A DNA stretch of 64,000 nucleotides, from positions 310,001-374,000 of the forward strand of contig MKSV01000008.1 in the NCBI GenBank assembly GCA_001897435.1, read 5' to 3'. The DNA is from Acidobacteriales bacterium 59-55 (GTDB taxonomy: Bacteria; Acidobacteriota; Terriglobia; Terriglobales; Acidobacteriaceae). Below the pieces are notes generated by a model. That model saw only the letters and a program-made list of their open reading frames with translations. It was not told the origin of the DNA and made no database searches. Shown here in pieces: positions 1 through 7,909 of the stretch. Numbering within the stretch: position 1 is the first letter of the stretch; each line of letters starts with the position of its first letter. The translations under genes were made by a program, and so were the position numbers.

Positions 1-343
1 ACGTGCTTCCATATGCCCACATTCTTGACGAAGGTAAATCGCGGTGCATTTTGCAAGAGATTTCATGAACGCGGATGGAGTAATAAGGTGCATCCGTTGC
101 ACCATGCAATTCTGAAGAACGCCGCCCTTTTGTTTTCTGTAATTCCGGCAGCGGCAATGGATCTACGAATGAGGCCAGCTTCATCGCATCCAGTGTTTTT
201 GCGCGACCGGATGCCAGATGAGGCATCTCCATACCACGTCCCAAAGTGTTGCGCGTACTTTGGGCGATGCTCGGAAAGCTGAGTAGCCCGGTCATAGCCA
301 GGCTGCCCTTCTGCATGAGCCTTCTGCGTGTCCATTGCTTCAA
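1..343 (-). CDS. Multicopper oxidase, Tat-exported (5' part only)
   Basis: This is the first 114 codons of a gene that runs off the left edge. The start chosen is TTG at 343, which lies 8 bp after the stop of the phosphatase gene and gives a twin-arginine signal (TRRRLMQKG, then a hydrophobic stretch ending near SIAQS). After it come FVDPLPLPEL and KMHRDLPSSRMWAYGS. These match the N-terminal cupredoxin domain of CotA/bilirubin-oxidase-type multicopper oxidases, where the family pattern is FVDPLP-x-P followed by HRDLPPTxxWGY. The copper ligands are further on and not in the window. The tight spacing suggests co-transcription with the phosphatase. It may act in copper tolerance or oxidation of an organic substrate; that part is inference. 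Confidence 0.75.
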   Translation of the reverse strand, partial: MKQWTRRRLMQKGSLAMTGLLSFPSIAQSTRNTLGRGMEMPHLASGRAKTLDAMKLASFVDPLPLPELQKTKGRRSSELHGATDAPYYSIRVHEISCKMHRDLPSSRMWAYGST

Positions 344-351
344 TGTGCTCT

Positions 352-1983
352 CTACTTCCCGGCTTCCACCGTTCCTTTATCAGGATCAAGGATGAGCTTT
401 CCGGTGTTCTGCGGCTTGCCCTTGCTGAAATCAAACATGCTCAACAGCGACCCAGATTGGGCATCGAATGAGCCTCCACTGATGCGCTTACCGTCGAGAT
501 AAAGGTCTTCTATTAGGCGGATGATCGAAGTCTGATCCGTGACATTGTGATCGACGTAATTTGCTTTCGCCCATGGAGAGATGACAATCAAAGGTAGACG
601 CGGACCGAAGCCGCAACGGCCTTGCGCATGTTCGGTCGCAGGATTCACGCCGGGGAGTGCATTCGTTCCATCGCCACATTTCCCGACGCCATTAAGCGCA
701 TCCTGAGTTGTCGATGAGCCATTCACTAGTGGCCCCATTCGGTGGTCATACCATCCATCCGAATCATCATAGGCAATGATGACCGCCGTGTGCTCCCACT
801 CTGGTTGCTTTTGCACGAAGTTGAGGATGCCGACAACCCAGCGCTGTTCATCGAGTGGGCTGGAGTAGCCTGAGTGCCCATCCTCAAAGCCCGGGGCTTT
901 GAGATAGCTCACTGTCGGGAAATTGCCTGCCTTTACGGCGTCGAAGAAATCGTGCGCATCGTACTGATGATTCGCACCACCATCCTTGTTCATTCCGACC
1001 ACTTTTGGCGATGAAGGACGAACATGCTTCAGGTTGGCCGTTGACTTGTAATACTGAAATGGCTGATGAAAGGCGATATAGTCGCGCTTGTTGACCGCCG
1101 TCCACTTCGACATGGAAGAACGTCGGCACCCAGTTGTTCCATTCGGATTCACAACACTGAGATCAAAACCGCCCTGGAAAAAACCCCACGACACGTCTCC
1201 CTCTGTGAGCAGGTCGCCGATGTTTCGTCCTGTCATATGGACGAGTGCATCTGAGGTACTCGTACAAAGATCCCCGGCAGGTTGCGGGTCCGCAATCATG
1301 GTAAATCCACCATTGCCATCCGCCACAATACCGCCTTCGGCATTTTGGTCGTTGACTACACCGTTGGTTTGGCCGGAAGCCAAGTTGATGGCACCCGGAG
1401 TTGACGGCCCGAAGTTCGTGCCGAAGAAGCGGTCGCTGATTGCGAAGTGTTGCGCGTAATTCCAATAGGCAGTAACCGTATTGCCGTCGAAGTAGCCCAT
1501 GGTAAGGCCGCTTGTTGCAAGGATGCCGACATGCTGTCCGGGAATGCGGGGACCATCGGGGCGTCCCACGGATTTGGGAAAGAGATCCATTTTTCCGCCG
1601 TTGAAGGCTTGCTGCTCCGCTCCATAGTTATGGCTCTGATCCGCAGTTCCAGCCTGATTCCGGTCCAAACGAAATGGGTTCGTGCGTCCCAATTCATTCC
1701 CGGCATTTAGAAAGTTCGGATTCTGTTTCAGCAGCTTCTCTGTGTACCCATCTATCTTCGGTGTTCCCGGTAGTGCCGTAAATTTGGGATCGCCCTTCGG
1801 GTTGAGCGCATGGGGATAGGTACCGAAGTAGTGGTCAAATGAGACATTCTCTTGATAGATCACGACGATATGGCGAATTTGTTTTTTAGCAACGTCGAGA
1901 TCCGACGCATGGACAGATGCCGCCGTCAGTATTCCCACTAGCCCAACCCATGTTCCGCGGCGCATCCACTCCATCCACTTCAT
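352..1983 (-). CDS. Secreted phosphoesterase, phospholipase C / acid phosphatase family
   Basis: A 543-residue protein with a signal peptide (about residues 1-24, cleavage after SVHA). The start at 1983 is preceded by GGAG at five bases and is preferred over an ATG six codons upstream. The mature N-terminus IRHIVVIYQENVSFDHYFGTY is the signature of the phosphoesterase family that holds bacterial phospholipase C and acid phosphatase AcpA. The E-N-x-S-F-D-H-Y-F-G-T segment carries the metal-binding and nucleophile region. Further family motifs are HAISDRF-like (AQHFAISDRFFG), TAVIIAYDDSDGWYDH and RLPLIVISPWAK. Expected to hydrolyse phosphate esters or phospholipids outside the cytoplasm. The substrate cannot be assigned. 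On the minus strand upstream, a possible -10 TACAAT (2063-2068) lies near a CGATATATCG palindrome (2079-2088). It is probably co-transcribed with the oxidase gene downstream. Confidence 0.85.
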   Translation of the reverse strand: MKWMEWMRRGTWVGLVGILTAASVHASDLDVAKKQIRHIVVIYQENVSFDHYFGTYPHALNPKGDPKFTALPGTPKIDGYTEKLLKQNPNFLNAGNELGRTNPFRLDRNQAGTADQSHNYGAEQQAFNGGKMDLFPKSVGRPDGPRIPGQHVGILATSGLTMGYFDGNTVTAYWNYAQHFAISDRFFGTNFGPSTPGAINLASGQTNGVVNDQNAEGGIVADGNGGFTMIADPQPAGDLCTSTSDALVHMTGRNIGDLLTEGDVSWGFFQGGFDLSVVNPNGTTGCRRSSMSKWTAVNKRDYIAFHQPFQYYKSTANLKHVRPSSPKVVGMNKDGGANHQYDAHDFFDAVKAGNFPTVSYLKAPGFEDGHSGYSSPLDEQRWVVGILNFVQKQPEWEHTAVIIAYDDSDGWYDHRMGPLVNGSSTTQDALNGVGKCGDGTNALPGVNPATEHAQGRCGFGPRLPLIVISPWAKANYVDHNVTDQTSIIRLIEDLYLDGKRISGGSFDAQSGSLLSMFDFSKGKPQNTGKLILDPDKGTVEAGK

Positions 1984-2111
1984 ATAGTCTCCATCTAACA
2001 TTTTCTATGATTTGATTGGTGGCGCGACATTGCGCTCACCTAGATTTGAATCGTCATCGCTAATTGTAGTTTGTAATACGATATATCGCACTCGCCCAAC
2101 TGCTCCGTGCA

Positions 2112-2534
2112 TTAGTTGACCATCGTCGCGTTACTTCGTCCAACAGCTTCAGCGAGGATCAACTCAGCAACACGTCTACGAATGTCATCGCGAATGGTTC
2201 GGACCTCATCCAATGGTCGTCCCTTCGGATCAGCAAGAGGCCAATCATCTCGGCGCAATCCTGGCACATAGGGGCATTTATCGCCGCAACCCATCGTCAC
2301 AAGAAGCTTGGCTTCTCGCGCCAACTCTTCTGTGAGCTTCTGAGGTCTGGCGTTGCTGAGGTCGATGTCGATTTCCTGCATGACCTCCATTACTTCAGGA
2401 TGTATTCGGAGGCCGGGTTCGGTTCCTGCGGAAATTGCTTGCGCTTTATCGGGATCGGCAAAGTGGTTGAAGAAAGCCGCTGCCATCTGTGAACGACCGG
2501 CATTATGAACACAGGCAAAAATTACCTTATACAT
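2112..2534 (-). CDS. arsC: Arsenate reductase, low-molecular-weight phosphatase type
   Basis: A 140-residue protein that reduces arsenate to arsenite so that it can be exported or methylated. The P-loop CVHNAGRS (Cys8 to Arg14, the CX5R pattern) is the phosphatase-like catalytic loop. Cys83 and Cys87 in MGCGDKCPYVPG match the resolving cysteines of the thioredoxin-coupled ArsC family, and DDWPLADPKG holds the catalytic Asp. The start at 2534 has AAGGAG four bases upstream. A longer reading from 2648 would overlap the end of arsM and lacks family similarity. It lies 67 bp downstream of arsM and is probably co-transcribed with it. Together with arsR and acr3 it completes a detoxification pathway. 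Confidence 0.93.
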   Translation of the reverse strand: MYKVIFACVHNAGRSQMAAAFFNHFADPDKAQAISAGTEPGLRIHPEVMEVMQEIDIDLSNARPQKLTEELAREAKLLVTMGCGDKCPYVPGLRRDDWPLADPKGRPLDEVRTIRDDIRRRVAELILAEAVGRSNATMVN

Positions 2535-2601
2535 TTGTCTCCTTAATTCTAGTGCGGCGTAAGAACGTCCTTTGAAGCGGCATTTACAGCGCTGGAGCTC
2601 T

Positions 2602-3510
2602 TTACGAGCAGCAGGCAGGAGAGGCAGCGACACCCGGCTTGATGGCATATACCTTCACGCTCGCCGCCGCGGCGTTGACGTCGTAATCTGAAAGGAGTGT
2701 CTTCAGTTCCTGGTGCAGCGAAACGGATGCGTCCGGTAGCGGAGCGCAGCACGATCCCTCAATGACTTGCAGCGAATTGGCAGAATCCATGCCGGGTGAG
2801 CAGCAGCCCGTTTGATTCTCTACCTTGGCGTAAGCGTTGAGGTCAGCGCCACTATCCACAATCTGAACATGCTCAAAGCCAGCCGCAAGCAAACCGTTTC
2901 GATAGTCCTCAATCTTGATCGCGCCAGCTATACATCCAACATAGGCGGCCATACTTTGAGCGACAGCTTCCGGAAGTTCATACTTCAGCGCGATATCGCT
3001 TACAGCAACACGGCCACCTGGCTTGAGAACGCGGGCGATCTCACGAAAGACAGCAGGCTTGTCAGGAGCAAGGTTGAGGACGCAGTTTGAGATGATGCAA
3101 TCGACCGAAGCATCGGGAAGTGGAATCTGGTCGATGGTGGATTGGTAAAACTCAACGTTAGTATAGCCGCCGGCCTTTGCGTTTACCCGTGCCCTTTCGA
3201 TCATGCCTGGGGTCATGTCAATGCCGATGGCGCGACCTTCCAGCCCAACCATCTTCGATGCAAGAAATACATCGAGTCCACCGCCCGAGCCCAGGTCCAC
3301 TACCACCTCTCCACGCTTGATATGAGCTGTCGCCGTGGGATTGCCGCAGGACAAACCCATATTGGCTTCCGCCGGAATGGAGGTCAACTCCTCGGCGGTA
3401 TAGCCGAATGCCTCCGCTACTGCTTTTACCCCTGCATGATCGCTCGATAAAGTGCTTTCCGCGACAGCTCCGTATTTCGATCGGACCGACTCAAGTATTT
3501 GCTCTGCCAT
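2602..3510 (-). CDS. arsM: Arsenite S-adenosylmethionine methyltransferase
   Basis: A 302-residue class I methyltransferase that methylates As(III) with SAM. The SAM-binding loop is [16 protein letters not shown] (residues 70-85). Cys55 (GLSCGNP), Cys143 (ISNCVLNL) and Cys193 (YVGCIAGAI) match the three As(III)-binding cysteines of the ArsM family. The C-terminal part adds Cys-Cys pairs ([13 protein letters not shown] and a final ACCS), which may bind extra arsenite. The start at 3510 has GGAGG five bases upstream, and ATGs further upstream lie in the promoter region. It is transcribed divergently from arsR across 77 bp that contain promoters for both strands. Confidence 0.94.
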   Translation of the reverse strand: MAEQILESVRSKYGAVAESTLSSDHAGVKAVAEAFGYTAEELTSIPAEANMGLSCGNPTATAHIKRGEVVVDLGSGGGLDVFLASKMVGLEGRAIGIDMTPGMIERARVNAKAGGYTNVEFYQSTIDQIPLPDASVDCIISNCVLNLAPDKPAVFREIARVLKPGGRVAVSDIALKYELPEAVAQSMAAYVGCIAGAIKIEDYRNGLLAAGFEHVQIVDSGADLNAYAKVENQTGCCSPGMDSANSLQVIEGSCCAPLPDASVSLHQELKTLLSDYDVNAAAASVKVYAIKPGVAASPACCS

Positions 3511-3520
3511 TTTCGCCTCC

Positions 3521-3534
3521 GCAAACATATTTGC
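3521..3534. promoter_or_regulatory. Palindrome at the predicted arsM transcription start (candidate ArsR operator)
   Basis: GCAAACATATTTGC is an inverted repeat with arms GCAAA and TTTGC separated by four bases. It lies just downstream of the predicted arsM -10 box, about where transcription would start, and just upstream of the arsM ribosome-binding site. ArsR-family repressors bind short imperfect palindromes overlapping promoters, so this is a candidate operator. The assignment is positional only. Confidence 0.4.
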
Positions 3535-3541
3535 AAAGACG

Positions 3542-3570
3542 ACTATATCCCTTGCCAACACATTCGTCAA
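3542..3570 (-). promoter_or_regulatory. Promoter of arsM-arsC
   Basis: On the minus strand, TTGACG (3570-3565) and TATAGT (3547-3542) are separated by exactly 17 bp. Each box matches the sigma-70 consensus at five of six positions. Transcription would start near 3535, about 25 bp before the arsM ATG. Confidence 0.65.
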
Positions 3571-3580
3571 TGCGTATAAG
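3552..3580 (+). promoter_or_regulatory. Promoter of arsR-acr3, predicted leaderless
   Basis: TTGCCA (3552-3557) and TATAAG (3575-3580) are separated by 17 bp. Only seven bases lie between the -10 box and the arsR ATG at 3588, and no Shine-Dalgarno sequence is present, so the transcript should begin at or next to the start codon. The promoter is interleaved on the opposite strand with the arsM promoter, so one bound repressor or polymerase would affect both. Confidence 0.6.
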
Positions 3581-3587
3581 TTAACTC

Positions 3588-4007
3588 ATGGCAGCGAAAT
3601 CTCCGCAGTTCAATATGGAACGGTTCTTTCAGGCTTTGGGCGACAGCACCCGACTTCGTCTGCTCAATCTCATGGGTGACCAGGAAGTTTGCGTTTGCTA
3701 CTTCGTAGAGATTCTGGAGCAGTTCCAGCCCAAAATATCTCGGCATCTGGCATATCTTCGCCGTGCAGGCATCGTCGAAGCTCGACGCGAAGGCAAGTGG
3801 ATGCACTATCGCATCGTCATGCCACCGAACATCGGCGCCGCCCAGGTTCTCCGGCAAACGCTTGCATGGATGAAAGAGGAGCGTGCGATGCAGGCTGACC
3901 GGGCACGCCTCTCGAAGGCTTGCTGTAGTCCTGCAAAGTTTGCTGCTCTTCAAGGCGCGCCTCTCCCCGTCCCCATCGATCTCCCCATCGCACCAGAAGC
4001 CAAATAG
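3588..4007 (+). CDS. arsR: ArsR-family arsenite-responsive repressor
   Basis: A 139-residue winged-helix repressor. Residues around 31-37 read DQEVCVC. Cys35 and Cys37 match the ELCVC arsenite-binding motif of the alpha-3 helix in classical ArsR. The recognition helix region is [17 protein letters not shown], and the wing is [14 protein letters not shown] late Cys pair (KACCSP) could be a third As ligand. It is the first gene of an operon with acr3 (2 bp between stop and next start). It is expected to repress both its own operon and the divergent arsM-arsC until arsenite binds. The start follows a -10 box by seven bases with no ribosome-binding site, which suggests a leaderless message. Confidence 0.93.
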   Translation: MAAKSPQFNMERFFQALGDSTRLRLLNLMGDQEVCVCYFVEILEQFQPKISRHLAYLRRAGIVEARREGKWMHYRIVMPPNIGAAQVLRQTLAWMKEERAMQADRARLSKACCSPAKFAALQGAPLPVPIDLPIAPEAK

Positions 4008-4009
4008 CT

Positions 4010-5131
4010 ATGTCCACTACACCTTATACGCAGGGCCAGATTTGCGCTCCACTTCCACGGAAGAAGCTCTCTTTCCTCGATCGCTTTCTTACTCTATGGA
4101 TTTTCCTCGCGATGGCAATCGGAGTCGGAATCGGCCACTTCATTCCGGCGTCCGCTGGCTTCGTTAATCGCTTCCAAACCGGAACTACCAATATCCCCAT
4201 TGCAATCGGGCTCATCATCATGATGTTTCCGCCGTTGGCGAAAGTCCGTTACGAGAAGTTGGGAGAGGTCTTCCGCAACAAGCGTGTCCTCGGCCTATCA
4301 CTGGTACAGAACTGGATCATCGGGCCAGTTCTGATGTTCCTGCTCGCTATCGTGTTTCTTCACGGCGAGCCCGCCTACATGCGCGGCCTGATCCTGATTG
4401 GCATTGCGCGGTGCATCGCGATGGTCCTGGTCTGGAATGAACTGGCGGAGGGAGACACAGATTATGTTGCCGGCCTTGTCGCTATCAATAGCGTATTTCA
4501 AGTCCTCTTCTACAGCCTCTATGCCTGGGCATTCCTGACGGTGCTTCCGAAGTGGTTTGGCCTTGAGGGGAGTGTCGTCCAGATTGGCATTGGCCAGATT
4601 GCGAAGAGCGTCGGTCTCTATCTCGGGGTTCCGTTTGTTGCTGGCTTCCTCACGCGCTTCGTTCTCATTCGGTTGAAGGGAGAGAAATGGTATCGGACAC
4701 GTTTTATCCCGCGTGTGAGTCCGCTGACTCTAATTGCGCTGCTGTTTACAATCCTGGTGATGTTCTCTCTCAAGGGTGATCTCATTGTTCGATTGCCTTT
4801 AGATGTCGTTCGCATCGCCATCCCGCTGGTTGTCTACTTCCTCATCATGTTCCTGGTGAGCTTCTGGATGGGGAAGCGGCTGGGTGCGAACTACGCGCAA
4901 TCGGCAACGCTCTCCTTCACTGCGGCGGGTAACAATTTTGAGTTAGCGATTGCGGTGTCGGTCGCGGTTTTCGGCCTGAACTCTGGTGAGGCGTTCGTCG
5001 GCGTGGTGGGACCGTTGATAGAAGTTCCGGCACTCATCGGACTTGTCAACGTTGCCTTCTGGATACAGAAGCGTTACTTTGCCTCTGCCAGTAAAGCCTT
5101 TGAAGTCCATCCAATCGAGGACGCTCCTTGA
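4010..5131 (+). CDS. acr3: Arsenite efflux permease, ACR3 family
   Basis: A 373-residue inner-membrane protein with about ten hydrophobic segments. The conserved ACR3 region [19 protein letters not shown] (about residues 134-152) contains the essential Cys of the family, and [16 protein letters not shown] and [13 protein letters not shown] are the other family signatures. It exports arsenite made by ArsC. It begins 2 bp after the arsR stop, so the two are translated from one message. Its stop is only 10 bp from the stop of the convergent relaxase gene, so no terminator fits between them. Confidence 0.95.
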   Translation: MSTTPYTQGQICAPLPRKKLSFLDRFLTLWIFLAMAIGVGIGHFIPASAGFVNRFQTGTTNIPIAIGLIIMMFPPLAKVRYEKLGEVFRNKRVLGLSLVQNWIIGPVLMFLLAIVFLHGEPAYMRGLILIGIARCIAMVLVWNELAEGDTDYVAGLVAINSVFQVLFYSLYAWAFLTVLPKWFGLEGSVVQIGIGQIAKSVGLYLGVPFVAGFLTRFVLIRLKGEKWYRTRFIPRVSPLTLIALLFTILVMFSLKGDLIVRLPLDVVRIAIPLVVYFLIMFLVSFWMGKRLGANYAQSATLSFTAAGNNFELAIAVSVAVFGLNSGEAFVGVVGPLIEVPALIGLVNVAFWIQKRYFASASKAFEVHPIEDAP

Positions 5132-5141
5132 CCTGACAACT

Positions 5142-7901
5142 TCAGAGAGAATATCCGACCGCCATATCGTTGGCTTGCGACTTACCAACGCCATGTTCGA
5201 TGCTCAGTGGAATATTATGTGCCTTTCCGATTTCGACCGCTGAGGTCTTATTCACGTCATGGCTAAGACCAGGGATAAGCGACGCCATATCATTGGTATA
5301 GATCTGCGCGTCATGCGACGCGCGGGATATGGAAACATAGGCAAAGCGGCTGTTTATCAGATCAGGGTGGACGTTTGTGTCGATGTTGACAATCACCCGC
5401 TCGGCAGTCAGTCCTTGTGAACTGTGCGAAGTCACGGCATAGCCGTGGTCGAAATGGCGCATCCGGTTCGCATCGAAGGAAACAATCTTGTCGCTATCCA
5501 TGCGGACGGCGATCAACCCGTCTTTTCCAATCTGTTCCACGGTACCGAGATGACGGTTGGCGACACCAAGCTCACGGTTCACCGCGGTGAACTGGAGGCG
5601 GTCGCCGAGGGCAAATCCAAGTTCCAACTCCCGGTACGCATTGATGCCTTTGAGGCGATGCGGATTGTAGATAATCTGTTCACCGCTGTTTTTCTCGACC
5701 GTTAGAAGGTTTTCAGTAGGGTCGGTTGCGATGACGCGGGCATAGCTGCCAGCCTCAATGCCTAATGCTTTGCTTCCCACGGAATATCGCAGAACGTCGC
5801 CTGCCTCATACCTGGATGCCCAGTTTCGGTCCGCCCCGGTCATGTCCTGTCGCGGCACCAACACGCGGATGATTACGTCATCATAATTCAACACGCCTTT
5901 GGATTTGAGGTCCTGCCGTACTGCCTGATTCAACTCCCTGCGGGACGCATTGTCGGGTGAAACGATAAGGGTATTGGCCGGGTCTGCCGCATATGCCCTC
6001 GCAATTGCATTAACGCGCTCGACAGGATTTGCAATTTCGCTAATACGCCCTTGCTGCTGAAGCATGGCGATTCCAAGGGCGGTTTCGTCACGAGCGAAAT
6101 ATTCGACGACCTGCTTCAACTCAGGATCTTTTTGTCTGACGATGTGATCGAGTCGAGCGGTGTGCATTCCGGCTTCCTGCAATTGCTCGAAAGGGCGTCC
6201 TGCCTCCACGCCCTGATGCTGGCGCGTGTCGCCAATGAGCAGGACGCGATCCTGCGGTCCCATTCGATCGAGGAAGTCCTGCATCTGCCGAGTGCTGGCA
6301 AGACTCGACTCATCGACGAAATATAAGGTCTTTTGTCCCGCATCTTGCTGTGGAACGCGTGCAAGAAACCCTTGTAATGTACCGGCGGCCACACCTGTGT
6401 CGTGTAGCTGCTGAGCGGCGCGTGAAGTGGGGGCCACGCCCGCAACTTCATATCCCTTTGTCTGGGCGGCTTCACGGATCGCGGACAGGGCTGTCGTTTT
6501 TCCCGTTCCGGCAAGTCCCTGCAGCCCCTGAACCTTATCGGGAGAAATGAGCACGTCCTCCATGACAGTTCGCTGGGCCTTATTAAGGTGAGCATTCGCG
6601 TCTGCGGCATGGATCGCTTCGCCGATGGGCATAATCGGCGCAAGCTGGTTTTGCCCCTCCCGCATCAAACAAACAATCTGGTGTTCCTGAGCAATGGTCT
6701 GCCGCGTTGTGAAATGGCGGCTGGAGTCATGCTGATTTGGCAGCATTAACTGAAATTCTCCGGCGTGATGCCTGGCTTCAAAGTTCCTCCGCACGTCGGG
6801 ATATGTGATCTCGCCCATGCCCCGCCGAAGCGCATCACGGTAAAGCAACCGTTCATCGGTGACGGCTTCGCGCTCGAAGTTTCTATCGCGGGCGAAGGTC
6901 ACGGCCTCCTGCGCGCGGCGGTCACGATTGGGTTGTGATCTGATGTGCTGCAGAGCCCGTTCCTGCGCGGCTGCGAATACCCGGTCTGCCTGATCGCCGA
7001 ACTGCGCGGCGAGAGCACGGTGCGCCATGAGTACATCCCGGTCGGAGGCGATTGCTTTCTTATCGCGGGTGGCATGAGCGGCGATCTGTGCCGCTTCCGG
7101 ACCAACGAAGCCATTGCGTTCGAGATGCTCACGAATCTGTTGGCTACGTGGACTGGAAGCGTCGAGATACTCCTGGGTATATCCCTTGATCTCGGGCGCG
7201 CCGCTTCTTCCCGGTGTTATCTCATATCCAAGTTGCGATAGCCGGTACATCAGCTCAGATTGATAAACGGCAGTCGCAAACTGCTGGGACTGGAAGAGAC
7301 TCTGCGGTTGCACGGCGCGATATTGGCCGTTCTCCCGCTCTGTCATATTAAAGATAACGGCATGGGTATGGAGCTGTGGCGCAGCATAACCGTCCACAGG
7401 ACGGGCAGTATCGTGCTCGAATTTTGCGGCAACGAATCTTCCTGTTGGTTCTGCCGGGTTGTTACCGCCGATCCGGGCCTGCGTGTACTTCTCCAGTTCC
7501 GTAAGCGCGACATTGACAGCTTCTCGGTGGGCCTCCCGCACCCGGTCATCGCCGCCGACAAGAGCCGTCAGCGACACCGATTTGGGCGCGGAGAAAGTCG
7601 CATCCCAACCGGCGCGGTGCTCCATCGGAGAAACGCTCTTGCCGTCCGCGGTGTGGTATTCCTTCGCTGGGCGGTGCCGGACCAACTGCTCTTCGGTATT
7701 GGGATGCTGGCCCTGGCTGAGCCGTGCGAAATCCTGCGCGGACACCGCTCCGGCCAAGCCAAACTGGTCCGCCAATCTACCCTGCCATTCGCCAACCGCA
7801 GCGCCTTTTTGGCTCCAGTAGTTCTGTTCTCTGGCGGTGAATTCTTTGGCGTGGTAGGTTTGGGCCTGCCCGGCATTCAACGGTTTCGAGATGGTCAGCA
7901 T
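5142..7901 (-). CDS. MobF-family conjugative relaxase-helicase
   Basis: A 919-residue TraI/TrwC-type protein that nicks oriT and unwinds the strand for transfer. Tyr16 and Tyr28 (QTYHAKEFTAREQNYW) match the catalytic tyrosines of TrwC. RAGWDATFSAPKSVS (about 96-110) is the MobF signature. His163, His178 and His180 (the last two in PQLHTHAVIFN) form the metal-binding three-His motif. A RecD-like helicase follows, with Walker A GLAGTGKTT near residue 465 and GYAVTSHSSQGLTAERV near the end. The start at 7901 has GAGG six bases upstream and lies 8 bp after the coupling-protein stop. It is the last gene of the leftward transfer operon. Confidence 0.95.
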   Translation of the reverse strand: MLTISKPLNAGQAQTYHAKEFTAREQNYWSQKGAAVGEWQGRLADQFGLAGAVSAQDFARLSQGQHPNTEEQLVRHRPAKEYHTADGKSVSPMEHRAGWDATFSAPKSVSLTALVGGDDRVREAHREAVNVALTELEKYTQARIGGNNPAEPTGRFVAAKFEHDTARPVDGYAAPQLHTHAVIFNMTERENGQYRAVQPQSLFQSQQFATAVYQSELMYRLSQLGYEITPGRSGAPEIKGYTQEYLDASSPRSQQIREHLERNGFVGPEAAQIAAHATRDKKAIASDRDVLMAHRALAAQFGDQADRVFAAAQERALQHIRSQPNRDRRAQEAVTFARDRNFEREAVTDERLLYRDALRRGMGEITYPDVRRNFEARHHAGEFQLMLPNQHDSSRHFTTRQTIAQEHQIVCLMREGQNQLAPIMPIGEAIHAADANAHLNKAQRTVMEDVLISPDKVQGLQGLAGTGKTTALSAIREAAQTKGYEVAGVAPTSRAAQQLHDTGVAAGTLQGFLARVPQQDAGQKTLYFVDESSLASTRQMQDFLDRMGPQDRVLLIGDTRQHQGVEAGRPFEQLQEAGMHTARLDHIVRQKDPELKQVVEYFARDETALGIAMLQQQGRISEIANPVERVNAIARAYAADPANTLIVSPDNASRRELNQAVRQDLKSKGVLNYDDVIIRVLVPRQDMTGADRNWASRYEAGDVLRYSVGSKALGIEAGSYARVIATDPTENLLTVEKNSGEQIIYNPHRLKGINAYRELELGFALGDRLQFTAVNRELGVANRHLGTVEQIGKDGLIAVRMDSDKIVSFDANRMRHFDHGYAVTSHSSQGLTAERVIVNIDTNVHPDLINSRFAYVSISRASHDAQIYTNDMASLIPGLSHDVNKTSAVEIGKAHNIPLSIEHGVGKSQANDMAVGYSL

Positions 7902-7909
7902 ACATGACC

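Noticed and set aside
2449..2458. Possible left att copy (ATCGGGATCG, 10-bp match to the tRNA T-arm)
   Set aside because: It lies within the arsC reading frame, is short and does not extend into the tRNA 3' end.
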